Positions 45,100-55,237 of a DNA stretch of 64,000 bases are shown piece by piece (position 1 is the first letter of the stretch; the number at the start of each line of letters is the position of its first letter). The notes beneath the pieces were generated by a model. That model ran no database searches. It saw nothing but the letters and a program-made list of their open reading frames with translations, and was not told where the DNA came from. A program made the translations under genes and the position numbers. Source of the DNA: Sarcomyxa edulis (Eukaryota; Basidiomycota; Agaricomycetes; Agaricales; Mycenaceae); assembly GCA_009761415.1 (NCBI GenBank), contig QUOL01000003.1, positions 186,001-250,000 of the forward strand. Direction: 5' to 3'.

Positions 45100-45827
45100 T
45101 CAAGTGACCCGGCGGGGGAAGAAATACTGGGACTGCATATTGCTCTGACATTTGAAGCGTGTACTGCCGCAATCAAAATTGCTGAGTCGGTATACTGGAG
45201 TACTCAGCCTGGTAGACAGATTATCACAGAAAGACAGTAGCTGATGAGTACTGCAGTTGGCGGATAATCGTGAAACATCATGATAGAACCACGGAGGAAG
45301 TAGGCAGAAGCTGATGGACTCGAAAGAAATTGGGTCAACCGCGAATCGTGACTGGCCCTCGGGATCGCCAATGATGTCAAAGCTGAGGTTTCAGATCTTC
45401 GTAGATGCATCAGGAAATGCCTTCGTGCGTGTAGAAAGTTTTGTGATACTCGCAGGGGAAGTAGTAGACGGTGATTCGAAGACGTACTATGTCTTCCACT
45501 TTTGTAGGTTCGAGACGGGACATGATCCGAGTCAGAGCGGAGTTGACAGACAGGACTACAGGATCTCTCCCATTGTCAAGATGGTGTTATTGAGTTGAGA
45601 ACTGAAAGGCCTTGGGAATAGGGACTCAGAGAAAGAAAACGCAAAGAAAACGATAGTGACAACGTGCAACACACGTGGCAAAAAAAAACTTCAGGGGCAC
45701 TCACTGCCATGGCGCGCTCAACCACAACCTGACACAACTCAAACATCTCGCGGACGCGCACCATGTCATGTACAGATTTATTTTCATCAAGCAGCGTCCT
45801 CAGATACAGAGAAATACGATGATCCAT
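45100..45827 (-). CDS. Hypothetical protein, structure uncertain
   Basis: The ATG at 45827 starts MDHRISLYLRTLLDENKSVHDMVRVREMFELCQVVVERAMA, ending at a good donor (GTGAGT). Further in, a stretch SVEDIVRLRITVYYFPCEYHKTFYTHEG and then a 94-codon open frame with FDIIGDPEGQSRFAVDPISFESISFCLLPPWF and HQLLSFCDNLSTRLSTPVYRLSNFD, stopping at 45102-45100, look protein-like in composition. I could not connect the pieces with clean splice sites, so this may be a gene with additional exons toward 44 kb or a decaying one. No family recognised. Confidence 0.35.
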
Positions 45828-46877
45828 CCATCAACCCCCCCTCACAAGTCATAGTCATGGATCGGACTGGTCACTTGTGAAGCTGACGAGCAAAGTGAGT
45901 GTCTTCATAGTGGACGGATCTCACATATATTTCGTCCGACTCAAACAAAGTCCTCTCTGAAGGAAGTATAGCTCTGTTCTCTGCATAAGCTGGGTCTACC
46001 TCTGAACGAGATAGATCGATGCTTCTCGCTGGACGCAGGTGTCCGGTGATGGACCAGAGATCGCATAGTACCCGTACTTTCAGCGGCTTATTGGGGAAGG
46101 AAGGACCGCGATGGTGAGCTCATACGAAGAAACAGCGGGATAATTTGGAAGCCACGATGCACTGTTTAGACTCTTCTACAACGATACCAAGCTACCTCTC
46201 TGTGTTTTGTGTATTCGAATCGTCGATCTCGATCTTCCAGGCCATACTTGCTTGGTCTACGATGCCTCTAAATCGTGCCTATATCAATCAGCTTCCCAGT
46301 CCTGCTCATGATTCTCCTTGACCTGCACCTTGCGACCCCATGTCTTTGGACCATTGCGAGGTCTAGAATCACTGCGACGTGTATTCAAGCACTGGAACTT
46401 CAAGACAAATTCGGTCTTTTGGGCTGTGCGCGTTTGGTGCGCGTCGCGAGACCTACAGGTCTGCAAAGGCATGATAGGGGCTCATATCTTCACACAGGTA
46501 TACAGTCTCCCATCCGCAAGCTTTCTCACCCAAGCAGTCTACATATTGCAGGAGAAATGACGCACCGTGACTGCTTCGTCGAAGGCAAGGGGCCCGAGTG
46601 CGAGCCTGCATTTGGTGTTGTTACCATCGCAAGCCTTCGGCGTCTTCAAACTCAAAATATTCAACGCCTACGCTGTTGCACCCCGGCGGCACACCATCCA
46701 CTCGAACGACCTTTTGATTCCGACATTTACCTCCGTGGCCTGCATACCCAAAGTCAGGAGGCGGGAGGTGTTAGGAGAACGAGTTTCCGAATCGGGCTTA
46801 TCCGCCTCTCCGCCGTCTATATAAGGCTTGCGTGTTTTTTATTTGCTTCACATTCATCTCATTCCACAACCACAACG
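45828..46877. other. Intergenic region upstream of family gene C
   Basis: About 1 kb. Plus-strand frames overlap in several registers without a consistent coding signal. A TATATAAGG word at about 46819, roughly 60 bp before the ATG of gene C, may be its TATA box. Confidence 0.35.
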
Positions 46878-47572
46878 ATGAACAGCTCACACTCACCACT
46901 TAGGCGACTCCTATCCACATCGCTCTTCACTTTTACCATCATTATGCCCTCATCGGGCTTCCAAATCAAGGAAGCCTACACCAAAGTTCGCGAAATCCGA
47001 ACTCAAGTCGCGAGCCTCAGTAAGACAGACGTACGTTCGATATCTAACAACTCTCCCCCACCATGTCCCCTCATAAATATGCCTTCAGTCTACTCGGGTA
47101 GCCTTTGATAAACTCCTGGATCTGATTTCCGCATTTCTATTCACGTTTCTGATGAAATATTACATCGGTCTAACGGGAGAAGCTCTCGACAAAGCCTTGC
47201 CACAGCTTTGGCTGCAGTACGAGGCCAGGGTCAATCGGTAATCTCACTCTCTCATCTCCTCCATCATGTGTACTAAAGCGTGCCGTATCATCATCATAGA
47301 CTGTTGATCGACTTGGACGCTATTGTGAAACGTCGTACAATGACTCCTCGTATACAAAGGAGATTTGGCTTTTCGACCAAAGCAGTCTTTTCTGATATAG
47401 CTCGTCTCACCACTGTCGTCAATGACCTCTCAGCATCCTCTAAAGTTGGTAATCTTCGCGATCTTTGGCCTCTGCTTACTTACTCACCTACTTTTTTTAG
47501 GGGTCATTAAGTTCCTTAGTTGTGAAGGAACATACGAATGCTAGAGCCAGCAACAGTCTCACGTCGTCATAA
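46878..47572 (+). CDS. Small helical protein, family member C (divergent; four-exon family)
   Basis: A 172-residue divergent paralogue. Exons: 46878-47030, 47089-47237, 47300-47444, 47501-47572. Exon 2 is again exactly 149 nt, and intron phases (0, 2, 0) are those of members A and B. Matching blocks: FQIKEAYTKVREIRTQVASLSKTD, FDKLLDLISAFLFTFLMKYYIGLTG, LPQLWLQYEARVNRLLIDLDAIVKRR, RIQRRFGFSTK..FSDIARL and GSLSSLVVKEH. The N-terminus has an extra hydrophobic stretch (LLSTSLFTFTIIM); a later start at 46943 (MPSSGFQIKEA) would align better with the paralogues. Sequence identity is low but gene structure and helix pattern are kept, so this is an old duplicate, not a new copy. Function unknown. Confidence 0.68.
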
Positions 47573-47911
47573 GAATTTATGACCATTATACCCTTGTTCT
47601 TTTCCCGCCCGATTCCGTCTGTTACCTCTCCTTGTCGTTACTCCTCCTGTTTTCCCGGGACATACTGTTGCTTCGGCCAATGTCTTTGCCGTCGTCCCTT
47701 CCGTATACCCTGTTACAATTTCTTGTCGTCTACATACCCATTTTGCTTACGAATACATCTTTTTCCATCTTACAAGCATGAGTCTGTCAAAAGATCGCCG
47801 TTCAACAGCCCCGTTGGCCTTATATTTCGCATAGAACGCATATTGAATGCTATTACAATGAACCCAAAGAGATAGTATACAAAAGTCCAAAGGAACGGAG
47901 ATGAGGCTCTT
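47573..47911. other. Convergent intergenic region
   Basis: 339 bp between family gene C and the minus-strand membrane protein. No feature recognised. Confidence 0.4.
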
Positions 47912-49161
47912 CTACCTCACAGCTATATACAATCCTTCAACCGCGATGTTGGCCTGCCATATCCCCAACTTCCTGACAGCGCGCAGGAGCGGTGCTGCGG
48001 GGAATATTAACGCAAACGAAACTGGTACGAAGACGAGCAGGAAGATGGTAAGAAGGAGAGTGATGCTCGGTTTGATGATTAGGAAGTAGAATAGGGCTTG
48101 ATATGACGTGGGGTCTGTAAACTAATGATTCGAAGTGTCAATTATGAAGTTTGGTGGAAAGGAGAAGAATGATTACCATAGCGTAGGTGTTTTTGTAGAA
48201 TGACTTTTCGATTACGGTCGATGATGTGACACCAGACTCGATCTCTGCTGCTGTAGGCTCTCTGATGCGAGTGAAGATGGGGCGGGGTGGATAGGGCATC
48301 GGGTAAGCTAATGGGGTGTGGAAGTAGGACTGCATTGCGAGCTGTAAGGAAAGATGAGTTGAGTCGAGTTTAACTATGACGTCTGAGTACGTACCTCCCC
48401 TCTCGCAAACGCACGGGCACCAAGGAGGTTGAAGAAACAGAGAATGGCTCCAATTGGAAGAGCTATCAATAGCGTTGTTCCGGTCTAAGCAAAGAACATT
48501 CAGTACTTATAACTCCGTTTTGCAGAGATGAAATCGGAAATACCAAAGTGAAGACGAAGAGAAAGACCCATGAGATAACGGCGTAAGGGAAGTTGAGAAG
48601 GAGTAGATGGAAAAGTGACTTGTAGTACACTTTCTGTCCTAACGGGCGGAAATATCTCTTCCATGACTGCGAAGAGGAGACTCGGAAATTCCTGGGCTGG
48701 ACATAGTCGGGCAGAGGTCGACTTTCTGGCGATAAGAGTGCTCTCTCCTCTCCATCGCCATTGACGGGATCTTCAAAGAGTGATAAGACGGTGTGGGCTA
48801 GCGACGGGGCCGCAGAGATGGAACTGGTATGGGAAAGAGAGCGAGGGCGGGTATTTGAATACCGCTGGGGTGAGAGAAACGGGGTATTCTCGTTGGGCAA
48901 AGCGTCGGTATCTCCTTCATCGGACAATGGTAAAGGTGAAGTCAGGTTTTCGTTGTCAGAATGAGACTCGGTAGACGGGAATTGAGTGTGTCCAGTGTAG
49001 ATGGGTTGACTCGGTCGACGATTGCGAGTTCCTCGTGTGCGTCGTGAACGCGATGGATAAGGCGGGGGAGGGTCGTGTGCTAAAGTTGAATCGCAGTCAT
49101 AAATGATTTCAGAAGAGAGAGGGTGTGTATCGTCGTTGGCAGTCAAAATGGGTGGTATCAT
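47912..49161 (-). CDS. Multipass membrane protein, possible 'putative sensor' type
   Basis: The ATG at 49161 gives MIPPILTANDDTHPLSSEIIYD. About 190 disordered residues follow with DPPPPYPSRSRRTRG, a PPxY motif (possible Nedd4/Rsp5 WW-domain ligand), and many Ser/Pro phospho-type sites (NENTPFLSPQRYS, RALLSPESRPLPD). Membrane part: SLFHLLLLNFPYAVISWVFLFVFTL, TGTTLLIALPIGAILCFFNLLGARAFARGE, then after a loop FTDPTSYQALFYFLIIKPSITLLLTIFLLVFVPVSFALIFPAAPLLRAV, ending NIAVEGLYIAVR with the stop at 47914-47912. About four helices, two introns. The DPTSYQALFYFLI...P pattern recalls the bacterial and fungal 'putative sensor' membrane family; this is tentative. Confidence 0.75.
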
Positions 49162-49636
49162 GGCAGGAAGAAAGCTAGGGGGACGACTCCGCCTTGGCTC
49201 CAGCCATAATGCTACTTCTACATATCAACTACGCACTGCGCCTTTGCGTCTTCTTACCATCATGGCATCCTCAAAATCACACTCAAGCTTTTGATTTATT
49301 GCATTTGGGACTTTACTAGGGCTTCGCTCACCTCAGAACAGTGTATCTGTTTTATCTAGCGGATGCGAGTAGCTATAGACTGACAAGATTATTTCTTGTG
49401 CTGACATTCTCGAAAGATTTCGAACGAATCTAGGGAGTCTGGCATATGCGCATACTAGTACTTTGCCCACTCGAATCCGTCGTCGTACATGTAATTTCAT
49501 GCAATGATATTGCATGGTTTCAACGTAGTTAGGGTGTATATCTACACAGAATTCGATGGAGGGTATGGGCGAGGGTACTAAAACGACATATGAGTTCCGC
49601 TGTCCAGAGACGTAAAGTAAACTGCATACGATGGGT
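49162..49636. other. Intergenic region
   Basis: 475 bp between the membrane protein start and the 3' end of F-box copy 1. No feature recognised. Confidence 0.4.
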
Positions 49637-50446
49637 TCAATGCCATTTTACCGGTTCGTTTCTGCGACTCCAAGGTGTCCAGCTTTCCCACTGTCGCGGG
49701 CGCCCATTGGATGAATATATAAGGGGCAGTATACGCGACAGAGGGTTTCCAAATTCGAACTCGATCTTTGACCAAATGCGCTTCTGCCACTCCAACAAGC
49801 CCGAATATTGTATCTCATAATCGTCACCAATATAACCCGAGAAGTTAGTGTCCAGCACCTTGCCGAACAACTCCTCCCTTTCGTCGACGACGAGCCATAT
49901 GGAGCCATTGCAGTCCCGCCACAACTGGACGACAGCTACCCAATCAGGGTCGTCAGACTCTGATTTATCAAGCGCGGAGACCTGAGGAGGCATACAACCC
50001 AAGAAATTTTGTCCTTCACGTATCTCGACGTTGTCAGCAACCTCCTCGTCCGGGTTTGGGTCCATCACAATACCGTATCGTTTGTTGTTGCTGGGCAATC
50101 CTGGCCAGCAGCAACCGATGACAGCACGAGCAGGCCACTCGAGAATCCAGAGAGTGAATTCCTCCGGAAGATGTGGGTATTGCTCCAGAAGGGCGTTCAA
50201 AAAAGCCTGGCGATCGAAAGAACGAAGGTTTGCAAGGACCCATGAGCGAGTACGAAAGAAGAGGGGAGTTTGGATAAGTTTCATGTAAAAGTCGTAGAAA
50301 GCGCGACGATGTGTGGGGATGTCAGAGAGGGTTACTAATTGACGCCAGTTCTGACATGATCCCTGAGCTGCGATAAGACCTTTGAGAGGGAGATGAGGGT
50401 ATATCTGCAGGAGCAATTCATTTGGAAAATCCGAGATTTGCGTCAT
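49637..50446 (-). CDS. F-box-like protein, tandem array copy 1
   Basis: A 269-residue single-exon protein. The start at 50446 was chosen because all five array members begin M(T/N)Q(I/V)SDFPNELLLQIYPHL, although the frame is open upstream to 50740. Residues 1-45 form an F-box-like motif (FPNELLLQIYPHLPLKGLIAAQGSCQNWRQL). A conserved C-terminal domain follows (YPHLPEEFTLWILEWPARAVIGCCWPGLP, DPNPDEEVADNVE, DWVAVVQLWRDCNGSIWLVVDERE, LLEWQKRIWSKIE) of unknown type with a weak overall resemblance to SMI1/KNR4 (SUKH) proteins. It lacks the acidic C-terminal tail of copies 3 and 4. It probably acts as a substrate adaptor for an SCF ubiquitin ligase. Confidence 0.8.
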   Translation of the reverse strand: MTQISDFPNELLLQIYPHLPLKGLIAAQGSCQNWRQLVTLSDIPTHRRAFYDFYMKLIQTPLFFRTRSWVLANLRSFDRQAFLNALLEQYPHLPEEFTLWILEWPARAVIGCCWPGLPSNNKRYGIVMDPNPDEEVADNVEIREGQNFLGCMPPQVSALDKSESDDPDWVAVVQLWRDCNGSIWLVVDEREELFGKVLDTNFSGYIGDDYEIQYSGLLEWQKRIWSKIEFEFGNPLSRILPLIYSSNGRPRQWESWTPWSRRNEPVKWH

Positions 50447-51250
50447 GCGCACTGACGAATAGACTGCTTGTCGAGTGAGAGTTCCAAAGTTGACGTCGAG
50501 GCTCGAAGTAGGCGCAACGTATACCAGTGAGATTTGAGTGTGTCTCCGAGTCAAGCTCCTTGTGAGTTTCCAGCGAGTGCGGAGGATTGGAAATGGCCGC
50601 GACTGATAGTATTTGGCAGTCACGTTGATACCCATCGCGTGACCGTGACTGTTACGCGACCGGGCGCTTCTTCGACGCGTTATCATGATCGTGCATCCGC
50701 AACACAGACCATCGACTCGGAATGACTGGCCACTTATCAACGAACACTGCCTTGTCGAAAATCACCGCTCTCTGTCAAGATCGCCGTTCTGATCGCAGAT
50801 AATATCCTCTCATGAAGACAACATGAAGATGTACTACGGCGAATCCCGATGCGGCCCTTTGACTTCGTGGTCTAGCACAACGATCTGAATCTACAAAGGT
50901 ACAACTCAAGAGAATGCTTACATGCAAATGCCCTACAGGAAGGTGTTGATGCTCTCACTCGGACCGGCCTCCCCTTACTTTGGTCTACATCTATCTGAGG
51001 ATAGCGCTCTTCAAGACACCCTAACAGCTCTTGTGGACTCGTTGGAGTTTGTCTATATGGTAACTCAGCCGCTGCGGCGAAACATCTATCCACAACGGTA
51101 CCATCGGGTCGAAATAATCGAAGACCTATCAAATATTATCAGCCTGAAGAGAGCTGCGCATCGGTTAGAAATACGGGGCGTGGAAGAGTTGTAAACGAGA
51201 CCACATACGTGACACTGCTTTCCGTCTGGTTGATTTTGGTGGTGCTTGTC
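50447..51250. other. Spacer between F-box copies 1 and 2
   Basis: About 800 bp containing the copy 1 promoter block and the 3' flank of copy 2. A plus-strand frame at 50922-51194 has no recognised content. Confidence 0.4.
50636..50660 (-). promoter_or_regulatory. Conserved upstream element, F-box copy 1
   Basis: CGCGTGACCGTGACTGTTAC followed by GCGAC, about 190 bp upstream of the copy 1 ATG. The same block recurs before copies 2, 3 and 4. The core CGTGACTGTTACG is an imperfect palindrome. Confidence 0.45.
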
Positions 51251-52084
51251 CTACTCGCCCTGCTCCTCCGATTCGTATTGTTCCGCTGCGTGATCTTCAT
51301 TTCTACATTTCCAAGGTACGCGGCCATCCCACTCTTCCAGCGGTTTGATAGGTGGTAAGTGAGGCCGTGGCAGGTAGTAAGGCTTTTCAAAATACGACTC
51401 AATCTTCGCCCATATGTGCCTCTGCCACTCTATCAGAGATCCATACTCGACGGCACATTCGTCGTCGATCTCACCCGCCTCACCAGTGTCTATCACCTTG
51501 CCGGACAATCCTTCCCTTTCGTCAACGATAAGCCAGGTATCAATGTTGCAGTCTCGCCGCAATAAGATGGCAGCAACCCAATCAGGGGACATGCTGAATG
51601 ATTGGTCCAAGGCGGAGACCTGGGGAGGCATGCGACCCAAATAATTTTCTCCTTCAAGTCTCTCGACGTGATCAGCAAGCTCTTCGTCCGAGTTCGGGTC
51701 TTTCAGAATACCGAAGCGTAATTTGGTACTAGGCAATCCTGGCCAGCAGCAGCCGATGACAGCACGAGCAGGCCATTCGAGAATCCAGAGAGTGAAGTCC
51801 TCCGGAAGATGTGGGTACTGCTCCAAAAGTGCGTTTAAAAACGCCTGGCGATCGAAAGGACGAAGATTGGCGAGTACCCATGGACGAGTACGAAAGAAGA
51901 GGGGAGATTCGATAAGTTTCATGTAAAAATCATAGAAAGTGCGACGATGTGAGGGGATGTCAGAGAGTGGTACCAGTTGACGCCATTTCTGGCAGACTCC
52001 TTGAGCTGCGATGAGACCTTTGAGAAGAAGATGCGGGTATATCTGAAGGAGCAATTCATTCGGAAAATCCGAAACTTGCGTCAT
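51251..52084 (-). CDS. F-box-like protein, tandem array copy 2
   Basis: A 277-residue single-exon paralogue starting MTQVSDFPNELLLQIYPHLLLKGLIAAQGVCQKWRQLVPL. It has the same domain order as copy 1: DLWILEWPARAVIGCCWPGLPSTKLRFG, a Glu/Asp-rich turn EELADHVERLEGENYLGRMPPQ, MSPDWVAAILLRRD, TWLIVDEREGLSGKVIDTG and LIEWQRHIWAKIESYFEKP. It ends with a short acidic tail EQYESEEQGE. The upstream spacer is shared with copy 3, showing that whole units of about 2.1 kb were duplicated. No frame damage was seen. Confidence 0.82.
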   Translation of the reverse strand: MTQVSDFPNELLLQIYPHLLLKGLIAAQGVCQKWRQLVPLSDIPSHRRTFYDFYMKLIESPLFFRTRPWVLANLRPFDRQAFLNALLEQYPHLPEDFTLWILEWPARAVIGCCWPGLPSTKLRFGILKDPNSDEELADHVERLEGENYLGRMPPQVSALDQSFSMSPDWVAAILLRRDCNIDTWLIVDEREGLSGKVIDTGEAGEIDDECAVEYGSLIEWQRHIWAKIESYFEKPYYLPRPHLPPIKPLEEWDGRVPWKCRNEDHAAEQYESEEQGE

Positions 52085-53163
52085 GCGTGGATTGCTTCAA
52101 GTTGTCGAGTAATAGTTTCAACGCTAACGTCGAGGCTAAGTAGTCCGGTCAAATTCAATGTTAGAGTAGGCAACGTACACCAGTGAGAGTTGATTAGGTC
52201 TCCGAGTCAAACTCCCAAGACTTGTGAGTTTCCCGAATCCAGAGAGAGTTGAGCCAGAGAGTAAGTTCGGAGGATTGACTAGGATTGACAATAGTCACGT
52301 CGATGCCCATCGCGTGACCGTGACTATTACGCGACTGGGCGCTTCTTCGTTGCTTCCGAGTCTTCGAGTCAACGCGTTATCATGATCAACGTGCATCCGC
52401 AACACTCATCGACTCGGACTGACTGACCACGTACTGAGGTCAGTCATTAGAGGTAACGTACCTCGTGGAACTCGCCGTTCTGATCGCGGAAAATCTTCTT
52501 GTTCCAAGCAAGTTCCAAGATGTACGGAGCACCGTCGAATCCTGATGTGCGGCCTTTTTCGGGGGTCCGTGGTCTGACACGACGATCTGGGTTTGAAAAA
52601 GATGCACCACTAGGACTCTGTAGTGGTATGGATGATTGCACTTGGAGCCGTTTGACGAAAGGAGAAAGCCTGGTGAGCCCCGATCCCACGTCGCACGAAG
52701 ATCGATGTCCAGTACGCTCGCAGTAACCAGAGACCCCATTCTAGCTCATCGAGTTACGCAGCTTACAGCCAAACGTAGACCGACGAATCCTTGGTCCCGC
52801 GTAACAAAGAGACTTTGTAAGTATGATATTCCGTGATTTTGACCGCGACACCCGCGAACGACTTAGGTCAACACCTAACATTCAATGGAGACACATATTC
52901 TCACTGCGAACGAAATCACAATGCTGGAATCGAAATCTAAGAGTTTTCTATCTCTCTGAGTCCGACGATTTCCGCTGCGACTGCAGAGGTTCCTTTGTAT
53001 ACAAAATATGGCCGACTGTTCCTTCGTTCAGGCTGCTCATCAACACGTTGTTGTGCTGGTTTACATTGATCTTGAAACAAGACGGCACACTACCCAAGTT
53101 GCGACTAGCCCCAACGCCGCACCAGCCTTTACTTACGGTATCCCAACATATGAATACGTATCG
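52085..53163. other. Spacer between F-box copies 2 and 3
   Basis: About 1.1 kb, clearly similar over several hundred bases to the next spacer (54217-55237), for example the GAAATCACAATGCTGGAATC block at about 52912 and 55037. It carries the copy 2 promoter element. No independent gene is supported. Confidence 0.6.
52311..52335 (-). promoter_or_regulatory. Conserved upstream element, F-box copy 2
   Basis: CGCGTGACCGTGACTATTAC followed by GCGAC, about 225 bp upstream of the copy 2 start. Confidence 0.45.
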
Positions 53164-54216
53164 TTATGCTATAACTAGCTTGTGTATAAGACCGTCGAGT
53201 CCATCGAATGGTATGACTGGAGAAAGATTCAGAGCATAGAATGGAATTAGAAAGATGCAATACACAACGTCAAAGAAACTACACACATTATATTCAAGAC
53301 GCTTTGAGTCATGCTCGTCTAGTTCATCTTCGTCCTGTTCATCGGGCTCATCTGATTCGTATGATTCGTCTGTTCCGTCCGATCCGTCCGGACTGTCCGA
53401 TTCGTATTGTTCAGCAGCATGTTGCTCGCTTCTGCAATTCCAAGGTATACGGCCATCCCATCCCTCCAGCGGTTTCTTAGGTGGCAAGTGAGGCCGTGGC
53501 AGATAGTGTGGCTTTTCGAAATACAACACGATCTTCGTCCATATGTGTCTCTGCCACTCCATCAAAGATCCATACTCGACGGCATATTCGTCGTTTATCT
53601 CACCCGCGTCACCGGTATCTATCACCTTGCCAGACAATCCTTCCCTTTCGTCGACGATGAGCCATATATCAGTGTTGCGGACCCGCCATAACAAGATGGC
53701 AGCGACCCAATCCGGGGACATGCTGAATGATGATTGGTCCACGGCGGAGACCTGAGGAGGCATGCAGCCCAAGTAGTTTGTTCCTTCAAGTCTTTCCACG
53801 TGATCAGCAAGCTCTTCGTCTGAGTTCGGGTCTATCAGGATACCAAAGCGTAGTTTGACGTTGGGCAATCCTGGCCAGCAACAGCCGATAACAGCACAAG
53901 CGGGCCACTCGAGGATCCAGAGAGTAAATTCTTCTGGAAGATGTGGGTACTGCTCTAGAAGTGCGTTTAAGAACTCCTGACGATCGAAAGGGCGAAGGTT
54001 GGCGAGGACCCATGGGCGAGTACGGAAGAAGACGGGAGAATGAATAAGTTCCATGTAGAATTGATAGAAAGCGCGGCGATGTGTGGGGATGTCAGAGAGT
54101 GGTACCAGTTGACGCCATTTCTGACATACTCCTTGAGCTGCGATGAGACCTTTGAGATGGAGATGAGGGTATATCTGCAAGAGCAATTCATTTGGAAAAT
54201 CCGAAACTTGCGTCAT
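53164..54216 (-). CDS. F-box-like protein with acidic and hydrophobic tail, tandem array copy 3
   Basis: A 350-residue single-exon paralogue, MTQVSDFPNELLLQIYPHLHLKGLIAAQGVCQKW at the start, with the same central domain (LWILEWPACAVIGCCWPGLP, FSMSPDWVAAILLWRVRNTDIWLIVDERE). Its C-terminus is extended by a Ser/Asp/Glu-rich block (SPDGSDGTDESYESDEPDEQ) and then a hydrophobic run CSFFDVVYCIFLIPFYALNL that could be a tail anchor. The start was set by alignment with the other copies. Copies 3 and 4 are most alike and their flanks are duplicated too. Probable SCF adaptor; the tail may be new coding sequence gained after loss of the ancestral stop. Confidence 0.8.
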   Translation of the reverse strand: MTQVSDFPNELLLQIYPHLHLKGLIAAQGVCQKWRQLVPLSDIPTHRRAFYQFYMELIHSPVFFRTRPWVLANLRPFDRQEFLNALLEQYPHLPEEFTLWILEWPACAVIGCCWPGLPNVKLRFGILIDPNSDEELADHVERLEGTNYLGCMPPQVSAVDQSSFSMSPDWVAAILLWRVRNTDIWLIVDEREGLSGKVIDTGDAGEINDEYAVEYGSLMEWQRHIWTKIVLYFEKPHYLPRPHLPPKKPLEGWDGRIPWNCRSEQHAAEQYESDSPDGSDGTDESYESDEPDEQDEDELDEHDSKRLEYNVCSFFDVVYCIFLIPFYALNLSPVIPFDGLDGLIHKLVIA

Positions 54217-55237
54217 GCGTAGATTGCTTCAAATCGTCGAGTACTTGCCAGTGATAGTTTCAGCGCTAACGTCGAGGCTAGTGTCAAATTCAATGTCAAA
54301 GTAGGTGCAACGTACACCAGTGAGAGTTGAGTGGGTGTCCGAGTCAGACTCCCGAGACCCGAATCCAGAGAGTAGTAAGTACGAAGGATTGAAAATAGTA
54401 TTTGTCACGTTGATACCCATCGCGTGACCGTGGCCATTACGCGACTGGGCGCTTCTTCGAGAATCGAGTCAACGTGTTATCAACGCGTTATCATGATCAA
54501 CGTGCATCCGCATCGACTCAAAATGACCGACTACGTATCGAGATCAACCGGTAGAGGTAACGTATTTTGTGGAAGTCGCCGTTCTGATCGCGGAAAATTC
54601 AAGGAAATTGAATCTTCTCTCATGAAGATGTACGGAGTCGAATCCTGATGTGCGGCCTCTTTCGCGGGTTCGTAGTCTAGCACGACAATCTGAGTCTGAA
54701 AAAAAACGCACCACTAGGACTCTGTCGTATGGATAATTGCGCTTGGAGCCGGTTGACGAAAGGAGAAAGCCTGGCGAGCCACTGATACCCTGTATTGGAT
54801 TCACATCGCACGGAGATCGATGTCTAGTGCAGTAACCAGAGACCCCATTCTAGCTTATTGGGTTACACAGCTTACAGCCAACCGTAGACCGACGAGTCCT
54901 TGGTCTTGCGCAACGAAGAGGCTTGGTAAGTATGATGTTCCGTGATCTTAACCGTGACACCGGGGGACGGATTGAGATTCGAGTCAACACATAAAGTTCA
55001 ATGGTGGAGGAGACACATATTCTGATTGCTAGCGAAATCACAATGCTGGAATCGAAATACAAGAGCTTTCTATTTCTATGAGTCCGACCGACGATTTCCG
55101 CTGCGATTTCAGAGGCTCCTCTGTACACAAGATCTGTCCAACTGTTCCTTCATTCAGGCTACTCATTAACACATTGTTAAAACAAGACGAAACACTACCT
55201 AAGTTGCGACTAGCCTCAACGCTGCACCAGCCTTTAC
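54217..55237. other. Spacer between F-box copies 3 and 4
   Basis: About 1 kb duplicated from or to the spacer at 52085-53163. It contains the copy 3 promoter element and no supported gene. Confidence 0.6.
54421..54445 (-). promoter_or_regulatory. Conserved upstream element, F-box copy 3
   Basis: CGCGTGACCGTGGCCATTAC followed by GCGAC, about 205 bp upstream of the copy 3 start. Confidence 0.45.

Noticed and set aside
46275..47108. 277-codon plus-strand frame upstream of family gene C
   Set aside because: Only its last part overlaps the conserved exon. The upstream portion has no homology cue and shares no feature with the paralogues.
49637..50740. Long N-terminal extension of F-box copy 1 (98 residues upstream of MTQISDF)
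   Set aside because: The extra part is not shared with the other copies as protein and overlaps the conserved upstream DNA block, so it is taken as promoter.
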